The notes beneath the pieces are model-generated. The model did not search any database and had not been told where the DNA came from. It saw nothing but the letters and a program-made list of their open reading frames with translations. The translations under genes were made by a program, and so were the position numbers. A DNA stretch of 64,000 nucleotides, taken from NCBI RefSeq assembly GCF_028372415.1, contig NC_092872.1, positions 259,061,008 through 259,125,007 of the forward strand, in the 5' to 3' direction. Positions 44,456 to 55,319 of the stretch are shown piece by piece. Source of the stretch: Notamacropus eugenii. Taxonomy: Eukaryota; Chordata; Mammalia; Diprotodontia; Macropodidae. How positions within the stretch are numbered: position 1 is the first letter of the stretch; each line of letters starts with the position of its first letter.

Positions 44456-44674
44456 AAGTATATCATCAATGTAGTCAGAAAATAAATGACTGAATTTGTG
44501 CAGAGACTAAGACACCTAGCCCCTTGTGGCCCTTCCGGGCATCTACTATTTCAGCTTGGAAAGGTTAGGACAGGATGACTCAGATAAAGAACCTACTCTT
44601 CTTGTCTTGGTGTGGACACAGATCCTGAAAAATAGGATTTCGAACAGTAAAGTCTGAAACCAGGACTATAAAGA

Positions 44675-44677
44675 GAT

Positions 44678-44749
<72 letters not shown>
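44675..44749. repeat. (GA)n microsatellite
   Basis: A nearly pure GA array of about 35 units. Confidence 0.95.
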
Positions 44750-44753
<4 letters not shown>

Positions 44754-45120
44754 ACAGCAGCAGCACCTTATGATGTGGAAACTATTTAGGTAATATTAAA
44801 AACTAATACACAATACCTATCTATAGCTATTTACTTATATATGTACAGGCTTCTTGTCCCATGCTTCATTACAATGTGGAGGTGATCCTGGGGTCTGCAG
44901 AGTGAGTTGGTAGAACATGAATGTTGAGAGGGTCTACCTGCTTGGGAAGGTTTTACCAGCTGGATGTTATCTGAGGACCAACCTGTTTAGAAGGACTCAT
45001 GACCCAGAGGATGGCTACAAGGGGATGAATTTTTTTGTCTTCAGTGACTCCTTAAACTGTTTCTATTTCAACCTGTATTGGTGGACATAGAGCCTGTATT
45101 GATAAATAATGGATCTTTGA
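44750..45120. other. No recognisable feature
   Basis: About 370 bp without a repeat that I recognise. Confidence 0.4.
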
Positions 45121-45290
45121 AGTAAAATTTATGTATATACATATTTACATATGTACATGTATACGAATATACACACAGACATTCCTATGTATGTATGTGT
45201 ATAATTTCAGGTACATACATATATATACAATCACAGATCCAAAAAAAAATCTGTGTATATATAAGCCTATATATATATAAAAGCTCATGG
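45121..45290. repeat. TATA/CATA-rich simple repeat
   Basis: Alternating TATA, CATA and TATG motifs. Confidence 0.8.
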
Positions 45291-46290
45291 CTCACAACGT
45301 TCTCCTATGTCTTCCAAATATGTAAGTAGGAGAATTTTTTAAAGCATCAAAGTGAGTCAAAAGCAGCTCAGGGCACCAGCAACAATGATCAAATAAGTAA
45401 TCAAAATCAAGGAAGGTCATAAGAAAAGTAATAGTAAAAATAAGAAAAATGGCCATGATTATAACAGTGGTTAAAAAAAAAGTCACAGCACCTAAAATGT
45501 TAAGATCCATCCAAGGGCACAAGAAGTAAATGGCAACATGACAAACGCAAACAAGGTGTTCAACTGTCTGAGAACCTGGCTGTTATTTCTGGGAGATGGG
45601 GGAAAGCAAAGCCCCATTGGCATTAGACTTTTCATAATTCATCAAGGAAATACATTCACATACACTGAAATATTATATACCCAAATGAGAAGAAAAAATT
45701 AAAATGGAAGAGGTGAGGAAACTGGACACATAAAGCACCATTACTTCTATAAAGAATTCTCCTTCATTGGACTGGTTGGAAACATTGAGAAAGTCACTTA
45801 GGAAAAAGAAAAGAGTATATGAAAAAGAAAATAGTGCCTCCTTTCTCTTGGTGGTGCTTTCCCATTAATAAAATATAGAAAACATCCCTGATGAGTGATG
45901 ATATAAGATTATGTACTGGCATCTAAGATGGAAGCCTTTGAGGAGAGTTTTTGCAGCTCTGTGATCGTAGAGCCACATTGGCAATCACTCACCCACAGCC
46001 TGAAGCACCACTTGACATTTATATAATGTTAATGCTAATTAATACAAAATAATAATAATAATTGGAATATTCTGATACTAATTTCAGAAGTCTGGAGGAG
46101 ACAGATGTCTATTTTATGTGGCTCAGAAGGTGAAATCTAAGTATCATTGACCAGTGGACAATGAGATATTGTGAAGAGTAGTGGGTAATACAATAAGGTG
46201 TCAGAAGGCTCACACTATGCATTAATAATGAGACCTGTCTTAGAAGTGACCATAAGGGAGTGAATGAGAACAACTGCTAACCCTATTCAT
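45291..46290. other. Repeat-poor interval, no gene seen
   Basis: About 1 kb of A-rich sequence. A 76-codon minus frame (45292-45522) is strongly hydrophobic, but its strand is simply T-rich and that produces Phe/Ile/Leu. No homolog recognised. Confidence 0.4.
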
Positions 46291-46294
46291 TTTC

Positions 46295-46415
46295 TTGATA
46301 GAGTGGAAAGAACACTAGACCTAGATGGGAAAGGCTCAGGTTTATGTCCTGACTGTGCCATTAACTAGTTGGAGGATCTGAGCGAGGCATTCCTTCTTGA
46401 GCTCCATTTCTTCAT
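46295..46415 (+). mobile_element. MIR fragment
   Basis: GATAGAGTGGAAAGAACACT, GGCTCAGGTTTATGTCCTGA and 'gctccatttcttcatttgag'. Its end runs into the next SINE. Confidence 0.75.
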
Positions 46416-46592
46416 TTGAGACAGAGTTGGAAGAGACTTTAGAGGTCATGTTGTCTGACCCTTTCTTTCTACAGTGGAAGACATTGAGTCCAAGGTGGAG
46501 AAGTGACTTGCCCAGAGTCACCCAGTGAATGTGCATTAAAACCATGGTCTCCTGACCCTTGAGTCCAGTACTCTTTCCACTACGTTATGGAG
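46416..46592 (+). mobile_element. MIR-type SINE
   Basis: 'agagttggaagagactttag', AGAAGTGACTTGCCCAGAGT, CCATGGTCTCCTGACCCTTG and CAGTACTCTTTCCACTACG in order. Confidence 0.8.
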
Positions 46593-47250
46593 AGATGCCT
46601 GGAGTGTGTCTCAGGTCTAGAAGATGAAGAGATATATGATGCACAAACTTTAAAATCTGATGGAAAACCTAGAGACTTCCCATCATCATGAAAGTAGTCT
46701 TTTTTTTTTCACTGATAGGTCACGGAAGCAATGACTTGGCAGATTTTGGGTAGAAACTTATCAAAACAAGTAAATATTTGACAAGTTTATGGAAACATAA
46801 TATAATAAATGTACATCTGTTGAGAAATTCTATTTCAATGTGTTTGTGAAAAATACCAGGTATGTCCAATAGGAGAACAAAGCTGTCCTGCCAGTTTGAC
46901 TCTGTATGGGAATGGCTTTGTATAAGGAAGCAACAAGGATGCTTACCAAAGAACTCAGGGGGACCTAAGTTTCAAGGGTTGAGGAAGGGAGAAAGGGAGA
47001 GAAGACTAGTGCTTAGATCAGGGGAGGGGACTGAAGTGGCAAAAAATGGGAGAAGGAAGATATATAAACAAAAAGGGAAAAATAATCAAAGAAAAGAGCA
47101 AATAAATGATGACAAAGGGAATGGAAAAGGAACAAAGTGGAGTCTGGAGCAACAGAGATAAAAGCACCAATGTGCATCTGACGGGCTTGTATGCTAGACC
47201 AAGTGAGATGCCACAAAGAAGCCATCTTCATATGGTTCATCATCATAACC
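46593..47250. other. No recognisable feature
   Basis: Purine-rich toward 47000-47130. The 99-codon plus frame and 77-codon minus frame reflect that bias and have no domain. Confidence 0.4.
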
Positions 47251-47254
47251 AGAG

Positions 47255-47580
47255 TATCCAGAGGTCTTTGCAGGGCTGCTATATAGAAGATGGATCAGAC
47301 TTCCTCTGTTTGGCCCCAAAGGGCAGAAAGAGGACCAATGGGTAGCCATTGCTGAGGGACAGTCTTTGGCTTAACCTAAGGGAAAATGTCTCAAACCATG
47401 AATTATTCCAAAGTGGAATGGACTGTTTCAGGAGGTAGGAAGTTCTCTATCGGTGGAGGTCTCCTATTGTTGACCACTCATTGAGGATGTTGTCAAAGGG
47501 AGTCCTGTTCAGAGAAAGGTAGGACTCGGCGACCTCTGAGCCCTCTTCCCGTTTTGAGAGTCTAGAGCTGTGTGACATGA
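47255..47580 (+). mobile_element. CR1/L3-type LINE 3' end
   Basis: TCTTTGCAGGGCTGCTATAT, 'cctctgtttggccccaaagg', AAAGTGGAATGGACTGTTTC, AGGAGGTAGGAAGTTCTCTA and GGTGGAGGTCTCCTATTG follow the CR1 3' consensus. It ends in a drifted 'tttgagagtctagagctgtg'. Confidence 0.85.
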
Positions 47581-48160
47581 TGTTTGGTAAAACAACATAA
47601 GATATTGAAATGTCAAATGTCTGCAGCCTTCCCATTTCTTAAATTCAGAGAAGAGATGGTCACTGTGGTTGCTGCTCAACTGGGGCTTTGTCTCCTTCAG
47701 GTGTGAAATTGTAGAAGAGGATGGCCAATCTCTGGATACACAAATACTTTTCCATTGTACTGGGTATTTCTGTATTCAGTGAAGACAACAGGGGATGGAG
47801 GCCACGCTGGGGAGTATGAGCAAGAATGAATACAGGAAAGATCTGGGGTGAGGAGCGTCTGTGGTATCCATATTCCAAGAGAATCTCTTCACCATGCTCA
47901 GGAAACAGGACTCAGTCCTGAAATGCTCATTCAATACATTGTGCACCAAAAAAAAATACTACTGGCAGTAAGAGGCAACAAAATATACAGATAGATCTCT
48001 TGTCTCAAAATTGATCAAAATATCAACAACAATCAAAATATTAACAATAAAAACAAACTGTAACATTTCCAAACTATGTATATAGTTTCATTGGTTTTGT
48101 TTCATAAAAAAGGCATACTACTGCCTGCAGTTCTGCTGAAATATTTAGCAAAGTTCTTAC
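47581..48160. other. No recognisable feature
   Basis: About 580 bp. Minus frames of 62 (47447-47635) and 72 codons (47660-47878) have no domain. Confidence 0.4.
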
Positions 48161-48162
<2 letters not shown>

Positions 48163-48239
<77 letters not shown>

Positions 48240-48282
48240 GGAGGGAGAGGGAGATGGAGAGGGAGAGGGAGAGGGAGAAATT
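48163..48282. repeat. (GA)n grading into (GGGAGA)n
   Basis: About 34 GA units, followed by GGGAGA/GGGA variants. Its translations (Arg-Glu or Leu-Ser repeats) are artefacts. Confidence 0.95.
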
Positions 48283-48419
48283 TAACCCTTTCACCAACCC
48301 TGATTAAATTCTTCAAAATATTTTTTCCAAAGTCCAATAAACTGCACCATAAACCTTTGTAAAACAACCTTGAAATAACTTTTGAAAATGAGGTTAAATC
48401 TCAGGGGCTCAACCTTTTC

Positions 48420-48467
48420 CATATACATGTACCTATATACACATATGTATATATACATGTGTATATA
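48420..48467. repeat. TATA/CATG simple repeat
   Basis: Alternating TATACATGTGTATATA-type sequence that leads into the next SINE. Confidence 0.8.
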
Positions 48468-48695
48468 TGTTGTTTAGTCATTTAGTCATGTCCAATTCTT
48501 TGTGACCCCATGGACCATAGCACACAAGTGCTGTTCATGAGCTGTTCGTGGCAAAGATACTGGAATAGTTTGCCATTTCCTTCTCCAGTGAATTAAGGCA
48601 AACATAGGCTAAATGACTTGCCCAGGGTCACACAGCTAGGAAGTGTCTGAAATCAGATTTGAACTTAGATCTTCTAGATCTCAGGCCTAGCTTTC
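48468..48695 (-). mobile_element. tRNA-derived SINE with RTE-like tail, minus strand
   Basis: Tail first on the plus strand: GTTGTTTAGTCATTTAGTCA, CTTTGTGACCCCATGGACCA, GCAAAGATACTGGAATAGTT, then TTGCCCAGGGTCACACAGCT. The 'ccccatggaccatagcac' insertion distinguishes this tail from those at 25.3 and 61.9 kb and is closer to a BovB-like RTE 3' end. Confidence 0.9.
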
Positions 48696-48985
48696 TTTAT
48701 GTGTGTATACATATATATGTGTATGTATAAGAGTGTGTATATGTATATATATGTATATATATACACACCTATTTATATGCACACACATATCTCAAGCTTC
48801 TTACTATAGACACATACATTGTATGTATATATGTTTGTGTATGTATACATATACACTATATACTCTGTGTGTATTTGTATATATATGTAAATATATAAAT
48901 GTGTGTGTATATACACGCATCCACACACACATATACATACACATACATACGTACATATACATATACATATATAAATATATATTTT
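48696..48985. repeat. TATG/TACA-rich simple repeat
   Basis: About 290 bp of alternating TATA, TGTA and CACA. The 134-codon Tyr/Ile/Thr-rich frame is a product of the repeat. Confidence 0.85.
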
Positions 48986-48989
48986 TGTG

Positions 48990-51165
48990 CTTGATTAGCC
49001 AGAGTCCAGCTCCAGTTGCTAAGAATCATCTTCTGATGTTGTTTGGAGCGTTGACCCTTGTGTTTCTCCAACTTCTTCCCCAGTCTGAAAAGCCAGATTT
49101 TTACTAGGGAGTCAGGCAGATTAAGTGAGTCCTTGGGCAGGGGAGGAGGAAGAAAAGAACATTCTGGAAATAGGTTATTTCTAGTCAGGGTCTGTAAAAA
49201 AATTATGAAATCAAAGCCTCAAAGAAAAGAACACAAACAATCCTAAATGAACACACACATGTATGTCACAAATTTGGACTCTTGCTCAGTCTTTGGTTTG
49301 TCCAGGATTTAGAGAGAGGCTTAGTAGCCAGTCTATGACAGTCTTGAAACCAAAATGCAAGTGTCAAAATAGTCCAAGAGTAGCCACAAAATTACCTTTG
49401 GCGTTATTTTACATACATGTCTTCTCGGTTCTAATCTTATTACTGTGGTTCTAGCAAACCCCTTTCTGGACTGGTTAGTACCCACTGCTAATCAGTTCAA
49501 GCACATGGGCTTGATCTTCATAGAGGCTGGTTAGTTGTGCTCTGTTCCATGGCTTTGTTCGGGCTTGGTCACAAAGGGCCCAGGACCAGGGTATGGGTGT
49601 GTCAACATCACTCATCCTCACTCCTGGAGAAGCAATGGAGGGCATGTTGTACTGATGAAAGACCATCAGAGAGAGAATAGCATGTCATCAGAGTAAGACC
49701 AACCCCAAATACTCAACAGGCTTTCTCAGAAGAGTGGTCCTGTGGATAGGACAATAGAACTCATCTCAAGAAGTGTAGCATTTTAACTATCAGCTCAAAT
49801 GTGTTCAGTGACAGAAGTGGGGAATGCCAGCCTTTTAAAATTTTCCTATATGTGGAAAACCCATTCATCATTACTTTAAAATAAATCACACCTCTTGAGA
49901 TCCATCTTACCAATTCTTGTATGATCCTGGGGAGAAAGTTCCCCTGGGACATGTATTTTTATAAAATGATACCAAAATCTCCTATGGTCCTAGGGCAAAA
50001 GAAAGTTGTTAAGGCTTGAGGCAAGAAAAATAAAAAGTAAGAGAGAGTTAGTGCGTGATCAAAGAAACATAAACCAGTGGGATGACTGATGGAACATTTC
50101 AGTGGGAGAAATAACAAGGTGATATAGCTAATTTCCAGGTAAGTCCCAGGAAACACTGCTCAAAGAGAACAGGACTAGCCAGTGACCTTTTTGCTAAGAT
50201 GGGGAGTACTGACTGTCTCTGTCTCTTCCTAGTTCAAGTTCAGGTTTAAGTGACGTACCTCAAGACAATAGCACCATTTGGACCTCAGGGCCCAGAGCAC
50301 CAATCAAATGGCCTCTCAGTGTGCCAGCTTAGGTACTGGCTTTCCAAGGTCCACTCATCCACTCACTTCACACCTTCCTCTTTTTTCAGAAGGAAGATGT
50401 TTTCTGTTTTTCAAGGTTGGTGTGAATCAGCTTATATCATTTGTGAGAGCCTGGGCATCAAAAGGGTTAGTGATGGAATTATCCATGAAAATGGAAGGGT
50501 ATTTGTCAGCCAGGAGGCAGGAAGAGGCTGAGGTCATGGTTGCAATAACCTGAAACTCCTCTCCAAAAACAAAGAAAAGAAACCAGTACCACCATCTTTA
50601 TATAAGAGATTGGGTTGTCCAAGGAAGGGCCATCTCTCAGGAGGGCTTAGAAACCTTAGCACCTACCACTATACAGGGAGCGTAGAACACAGACTTTGAC
50701 TTCCAGAGATTGAGCAGAAAGTGTTATGGGGTTAAGGACATGAGACTCCCAAGGTGGTGAAGGTCATCTTCCATTTCTAGTCCTTCTGACTTCTTGATGG
50801 AGGCACAAAGGGAAAAATAAACCCCAAACTTCCAAGCCAACAAGTGCTGATACCAGCCTCTTCCTGAAGTCATAGCCTGCTCCCCCAACCAAGACAAATT
50901 CTTAGTGGAAAGTGGTGTTGGACTGTTGGGTCTTTCCTTTGAAGGGAAGTTCTGCTTTTCTCCCTTCAAGCATCTTCCCAAGGCGTTATCACTGGCCTGC
51001 TTCACTTCTTGGCAATCAGCCAAGGAGTCTGACCCTTGAGATGGTATAGAAATGGTTAGATTCAAAAATGAGCTACATTGACAATGAGCAACACTCAAAA
51101 ACTGCTTTGTAAACACTTCCCCCTGAAGGGAAGAGCCTACCCTAGTAGGCTGACTGACCCTGTTC
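48990..51165. other. Longest repeat-poor interval; unassigned
   Basis: About 2.2 kb with no transposon family I can name. It contains a 163-codon minus frame (50724-51215) and overlapping plus frames of about 92 codons at 50250-50553. None shows a domain, signal peptide or compositional sign of coding, and no promoter, CpG island or exon-like boundary is evident. It is the best candidate here for single-copy DNA, though a degraded retroviral or other element cannot be excluded by eye. Confidence 0.4.
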
Positions 51166-51329
51166 CTACCTGCCCAGACTCCAGTGTCTTGGCTTCTTGG
51201 ATGTCCTTGGATCACCCTTATGGGTGAAGCTCATCCAATCAGGCACAAACCAGTGGAGAATCTTTTTAGTTGAAAACACATGACCACTCCTCCACCCATC
51301 CAACTCATTCTCAGACAGAGCTCTAGCCC

Positions 51330-51455
51330 AGTTACAAATTCTCTCTCCTCCAGACAGCCTTCCCTGACCACCCTCACACACAGAGGTCACTATTGTCTTT
51401 AGAATCCTATATAATTTCCGGTCTGTACCATACATAATTTGCTTCTGAAGTGGGA

Positions 51456-51508
<53 letters not shown>

Positions 51509-51615
51509 TGCTTCTATAATGAGATTATGACCTCCTTGAAGGCAAGGACTCATCTTTGCCCAGTTCAGGACCTTGTAAACTAAACTTTCTTGATAAATGT
51601 TTGTGAGGGATTGAG
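51330..51615 (+). mobile_element. L2 3' end interrupted by (TG)n
   Basis: CTCCAGACAGCCTTCCCTGA, 'cataatttgcttctgaagtg', a TG array, then TGACCTCCTTGAAGGCAAGG and 'cttgataaatgtttgtgagg'. Confidence 0.8.
51459..51504. repeat. (TG)n microsatellite
   Basis: TG array of about 22 units within L2. Confidence 0.95.
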
Positions 51616-51837
51616 AATACATTCTATTCATACATACTCCCTTGGCAGGCAATTTAGTATCATCATATCCTTGGCTGTTGCTTAGCCAGGGAGTTTCTAG
51701 AAAGACCAAAATGGCTACTACCATGTAACTTTCCTGGAAAACATGGACAATTCTCTTTTTCTCTTATTATGCCTCATCTTATGGATAAAGAAACAGAAAC
51801 CAAAAGATAGGAAGTAATTTGTCTAGTGTGGCAAATG

Positions 51838-52085
51838 TATGCTAGGTGACACAATGTAGAGCATTGGGCTTGGAGTCAGGAAGATCTGAGTTCAAATTTA
51901 ACCTTTGGACGCTTAGGAACTGTATAATCCTGGGCAAATTGTTTCATCTCTGTCTGCCTCAGTTTCTTCAACTGTAAAACTGAGATAATAAGGCACTTCT
52001 CAAGGGAGTTGTGAAGATCAAATGAGATGATATTTGTAAAGCACTTAGCACAGTGCTTGGCACATATATAAATGCCTGTTTCCTC
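51838..52085 (+). mobile_element. tRNA-derived CORE-SINE
   Basis: GGGCTTGGAGTCAGGAAGAT, GAGTTCAAATTTAACC (B-box region), TTTCTTCAACTGTAAAACTG, GTTGTGAAGATCAAATGAGA and GCACAGTGCTTGGCACATAT. Near full length. Confidence 0.9.
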
Positions 52086-52469
52086 CCCCTTATTACATAG
52101 TTAATTGGTAGTAAACCTGGGTGTAGACCCAGCACAAGCCTCTTTGGCCTATATCATGCATCAGAGCTATAACAACACTGCTGATTTGGATATCCCATCC
52201 TATATAGAGATGTCCAGCTCCCACAGGAAAGCTCTCTCTTCTAGACAAGAATTGCTTACATTTTTTTTATATAACCCCAAACTCTTTCTCAGCCTCCATT
52301 AGTGTAAAATTTCTGCATACACTTCTCAGAATGGTCCTAGTTGGTGATCAGCTGTTACTGGCATTTGTCCTCTTTGCATCCTTCCTTGTTAATATTCAAA
52401 AGTGTTTAATGTTTGATGTTCTATGGACATTCTGAAAATTTACTAAGACCCAAGATGGCCAAGGTTCTG

Positions 52470-52470
<1 letters not shown>
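52086..52470. other. No recognisable feature
   Basis: About 385 bp without a named repeat. A weak hint of a MIR right half at 52095-52130 was not strong enough to call. Confidence 0.4.
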
Positions 52471-52515
<45 letters not shown>

Positions 52516-52640
52516 GAGAGAGAGAGAGAAGGACAGACAGAAAGATAGAGATAGAGAGGAAGGGGGAAGGAGAAACAGGCAGACAGATAGATCTACATAC
52601 ACAGAGAAAAAGGGAAAGAAAGATAAAAGAAAAGAGACAG
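52471..52640. repeat. (TG)n followed by GA-rich tract
   Basis: About 20 TG units, then GAGAGA and GGAAGG-rich sequence to about 52640. Overlapping Val-Cys and Thr-His frames are artefacts. Confidence 0.9.
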
Positions 52641-53536
52641 CAAGGGTAAATAGAAACCCTGGACTGAAATTCTGGATAAAGTCAGCCCAGGAGAAATGGG
52701 AATGTTTTAGGAACAGAATTCTGGAGATATTGTGAACAGTAATCCTCAGGAAGAGGACAAGCAGTAGCTGTCTAAAGAGAACTGCGTAGAGACACAAGGA
52801 ACTCACCAACCTACTTAGATTTTCAAAGATGAGCACATTAGATGGATGAAAGGGGGGGTAACAGATAGAGCACAAAAGTGTAAGTAGGTCCTGTAAGAAT
52901 ACTATCGGGAGGGCGGAAGATCAAAATGAACTGGGGCAGGTGAGGAAAGCTAAGAACAAACACATTTTTTAAAAGCTTTATTAAGGAAAAGAGAATGATC
53001 AAAGATGGGAGAGTATCAATGAGAGGGGTGGATAGGATAATGAAATTGACAGAGAATGAAAGTAAAGTCATTTAATTCATAATTTGCCTTTATTTTTTCT
53101 GTTCAGGAGAATGGATTTTGGATAGAAAAAAATAGAATAAATCTAACTAATAAGGAGCTGACAGCCAAGATAAATAAAAATATAGTAAGTGAACACTTAC
53201 TTCTTTCCTTTGGCAAATGGGATTGCTGTCAATGATCTTTAAAAGATCATGGAGCATGAAGAGAAGAGGATCTGGAGACAGGCAAATGTCCTGATTTTTA
53301 AAGAGGGGACAAGAATATAAACGGTAAACTCTTAGCCAGTGACTTGAGTTTTTGGCTAAATTTGAGAATGCGCTTACAAAGGGATAGTGATCAAACAAAC
53401 AGCCAGGAAAGAAAGTGGTGACTACAAAGAAGTAGCCTGGCCAAAGAGAGAGTCGTTTTCTCTTTTCACAGTGTTACCAGGCTGGCAGATAAGAGGAATT
53501 CTACAGATAGAATCCAACTAAGCAAAGCAAAGCATC

Positions 53537-53730
53537 AGATGGTCTTTCAGGCTCCAGCTAAGCACCGATTAATGCAAACAATGAATCCCTTGAAGTAGTC
53601 GCATTATTCAAAATCACACGGCATATTTCCATTTGCTGGAACCAATTACCATATTTTACATAATTATAACTTCAAATAGCGGGAATTCATAGGCATGTGA
53701 CCACTTCAGGGAATTCGTTATTGGGTCCTA
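53537..53730. other. Unidentified insert of about 194 bp inside CR1
   Basis: CR1 coding sequence is interrupted between the AGCAAAGCAA and GCTATATTCTT blocks by AT-rich sequence (for example 'aatcacacggcatatttcca', AATAGCGGGAATTCATAGGC) that matches no abundant family I know. No clear TSD or inverted termini were found. Confidence 0.5.
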
Positions 53731-54447
53731 GCTATATTCTTGTGGAAAAGATGAATAGAGGTGATTCAGATGAGAGTATAATTAGGTGAATTGAAAATTG
53801 GTTGAGTAAGCAGATGCAAAAAGTAATCATTAATGCAAGGTGTTAGCTAGTGGAAGGCTCTAGGGATCAGTTTTTGGTCCTGTGTTTAATATTTTTCCAG
53901 GGACTTGGGTAGGTAGAGCCAGCATATTTATTAAATCTACAGATGACACAAAGTTTGGGGGAGGGGAAGTTGGATACCTCACACATTAGATGACCAAATC
54001 AGGTTCCTGAAGAGTGTGGCAGGCTGAAACTCAGCTTTAAATGGAAGAGGATGGAAGGTAATTGGGATCAATGTAAAGTTTTACTCTCAAGTTCAAAAAA
54101 TCAACTGCATCAGGATGGTAATGACATAGAGAGACAATAGTTTGACATTCTGCCAAAAAGCTTTGCTTATTCAAGACAGTAGCTCATATGGAAAGAGATG
54201 TAGGCAACTGAGAAAGTGAATAGGATCTCATTAATGAGGCATGTGGCATCTGGGAATAAGGAGGTGATAGTGGTACATCTGTCCTGTTCAGAGCACTTCT
54301 GGAGTCTGGGGCTTAGTTCTGGATGCCACGTTTTAGTGAAGACACTGACCAGCTGGAGAGTATCCAGGGGAGGGAAACTAGGATGGTGAGAGACCTTGAG
54401 TTCATGAAATGTGAGGGTCCAATAAATGAAATGGGGATATTTGGCAG

Positions 54448-54680
54448 GGCAGCCAGGTTTTGCAGTAGTTAGAATTCAGAGTCTGGAGTCAGGAGGACCT
54501 GAGTTCAAATCTGGCCTCAAAAACTTCCTAGCTGTGTGACCCTGGACAAATCACTTAACCCTGCTTGCCTCAGTTTCCTCATCTGTAAAATGAGCTGGAA
54601 AAGGAAATGGCAAACTGGTGCAGTATCTTTGCCTAGAAAATCCCAAATGGAATCATGCTGAGTAATAATCACAACAAGCC
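54448..54680 (+). mobile_element. tRNA-derived SINE with RTE-like tail nested in CR1
   Basis: GGGCAGCCAGGTTTTGCAGT, GAGTCTGGAGTCAGGAGGAC, CTAGCTGTGTGACCCTGGAC, CATCTGTAAAATGAGCTGGA and CAGTATCTTTGCCTAGAAAA in order. CR1 text resumes at AGCCTGGAGAAGACAAAAGG. Confidence 0.9.
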
Positions 54681-55114
54681 TGGAGAAGACAAAAGGAGGA
54701 CATATCTTCAAGTATTAGATGTCACAGAGAAGAAGGATTTGACTTGTTGGTTTTATTGCAGAGCAGAACCGGGAATAAATGTCAGCCTCTAAACAATGAG
54801 AACTCTCCAAAAGTGGTGCGGGCTGCCTTGGCGGGAGGGATTATTTCCCTTTCTTTGACATCTTTGAACAAAGTCTAGATGTTTAATTCTTAGGTCTATT
54901 GAGGAATGAATTTCTTAAAATATAATTTTGGGTTGGGACTAAGTAGCCCCTTAGGTCCCTTATGACTTTGAACTTCTGTGATTCTGGAGAGGTGGGAATA
55001 AGAACAATTAGTTATACCAAGAAGCAGATATAGATGGGTTTTCCTTCTGCATGACTTACATGCTTCTGAAAAATTGTAAGAAAATTCCATCTCTGCAGAT
55101 CAAATCTGCGAGTC

Positions 55115-55315
55115 TTCAAATGTTAGTGGTCAGAAGGACCTGAAATGACCTTGTTCCGTCCTATTGTTGTAGAGAGAAGAAAATTGCTATATAGATTGAG
55201 TCCTTATGATCTTTGAGGCCCAAAGAAGGTCACACACACAACTAGTAATGGTCAGATCTGGATCTCTAACTGAGATCTTGTGATTATTAGTCCAGTACTC
55301 TTTCCACCTCACCAA
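55115..55315 (+). mobile_element. MIR-type SINE
   Basis: TGACCTTGTTCCGTCCTATT, 'tgaggcccaaagaaggtcac' and CCAGTACTCTTTCCACCTCA give the order. Diverged. Confidence 0.7.
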
Positions 55316-55319
55316 ATCT

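Larger units (their letters stand above)
52850..54990 (+). mobile_element. CR1/L3-type LINE, long copy with two insertions
   Basis: Follows the CR1 ORF2 in order: AAAGCTAAGAACAAACACAT, an 'aaatagtaagtgaacactta' block, GATCTTTAAAAGATCATGGA, CTAACTAATAAGGAGCTGAC, a switch-off at about 53537 and resumption at 53731 (GCTATATTCTTGTGGAAAAG), TTTTTGGTCCTGTGTTTAAT, GACTTGGGTAGGTAGAGCC, CTACAGATGACACAAAGTTT (RT motif, DD retained), TCCGCT-free 3' blocks, CTGGATGCCACGTTTTAGTG and GGCTGCCTTGGCGGGAGGGA, ending 'cttctgtgattctgga'. A SINE is nested at 54448-54680. Many stops make it a dead copy, but it is the longest CR1 here. Confidence 0.85.

Noticed and set aside
45292..45522. Hydrophobic 76-residue frame as a membrane or envelope fragment
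   Set aside because: The minus strand is T-rich, which alone yields Phe/Ile/Leu. No flanking retroviral sequence was recognised.
48074..48367. Leu-Ser repeat frame and Arg-Glu repeat frame
   Set aside because: Both are translations of the GA microsatellite.
48703..49107. 134-codon Tyr/Ile/Cys-rich frame
   Set aside because: Produced by the TATG/TACA simple repeat.
50724..51215. 163-codon minus-strand open frame as a gene
   Set aside because: No recognisable domain, no upstream gene context, and its end overlaps unassigned and L2-adjacent sequence. Its length is near what chance gives in 64 kb of six-frame sequence.
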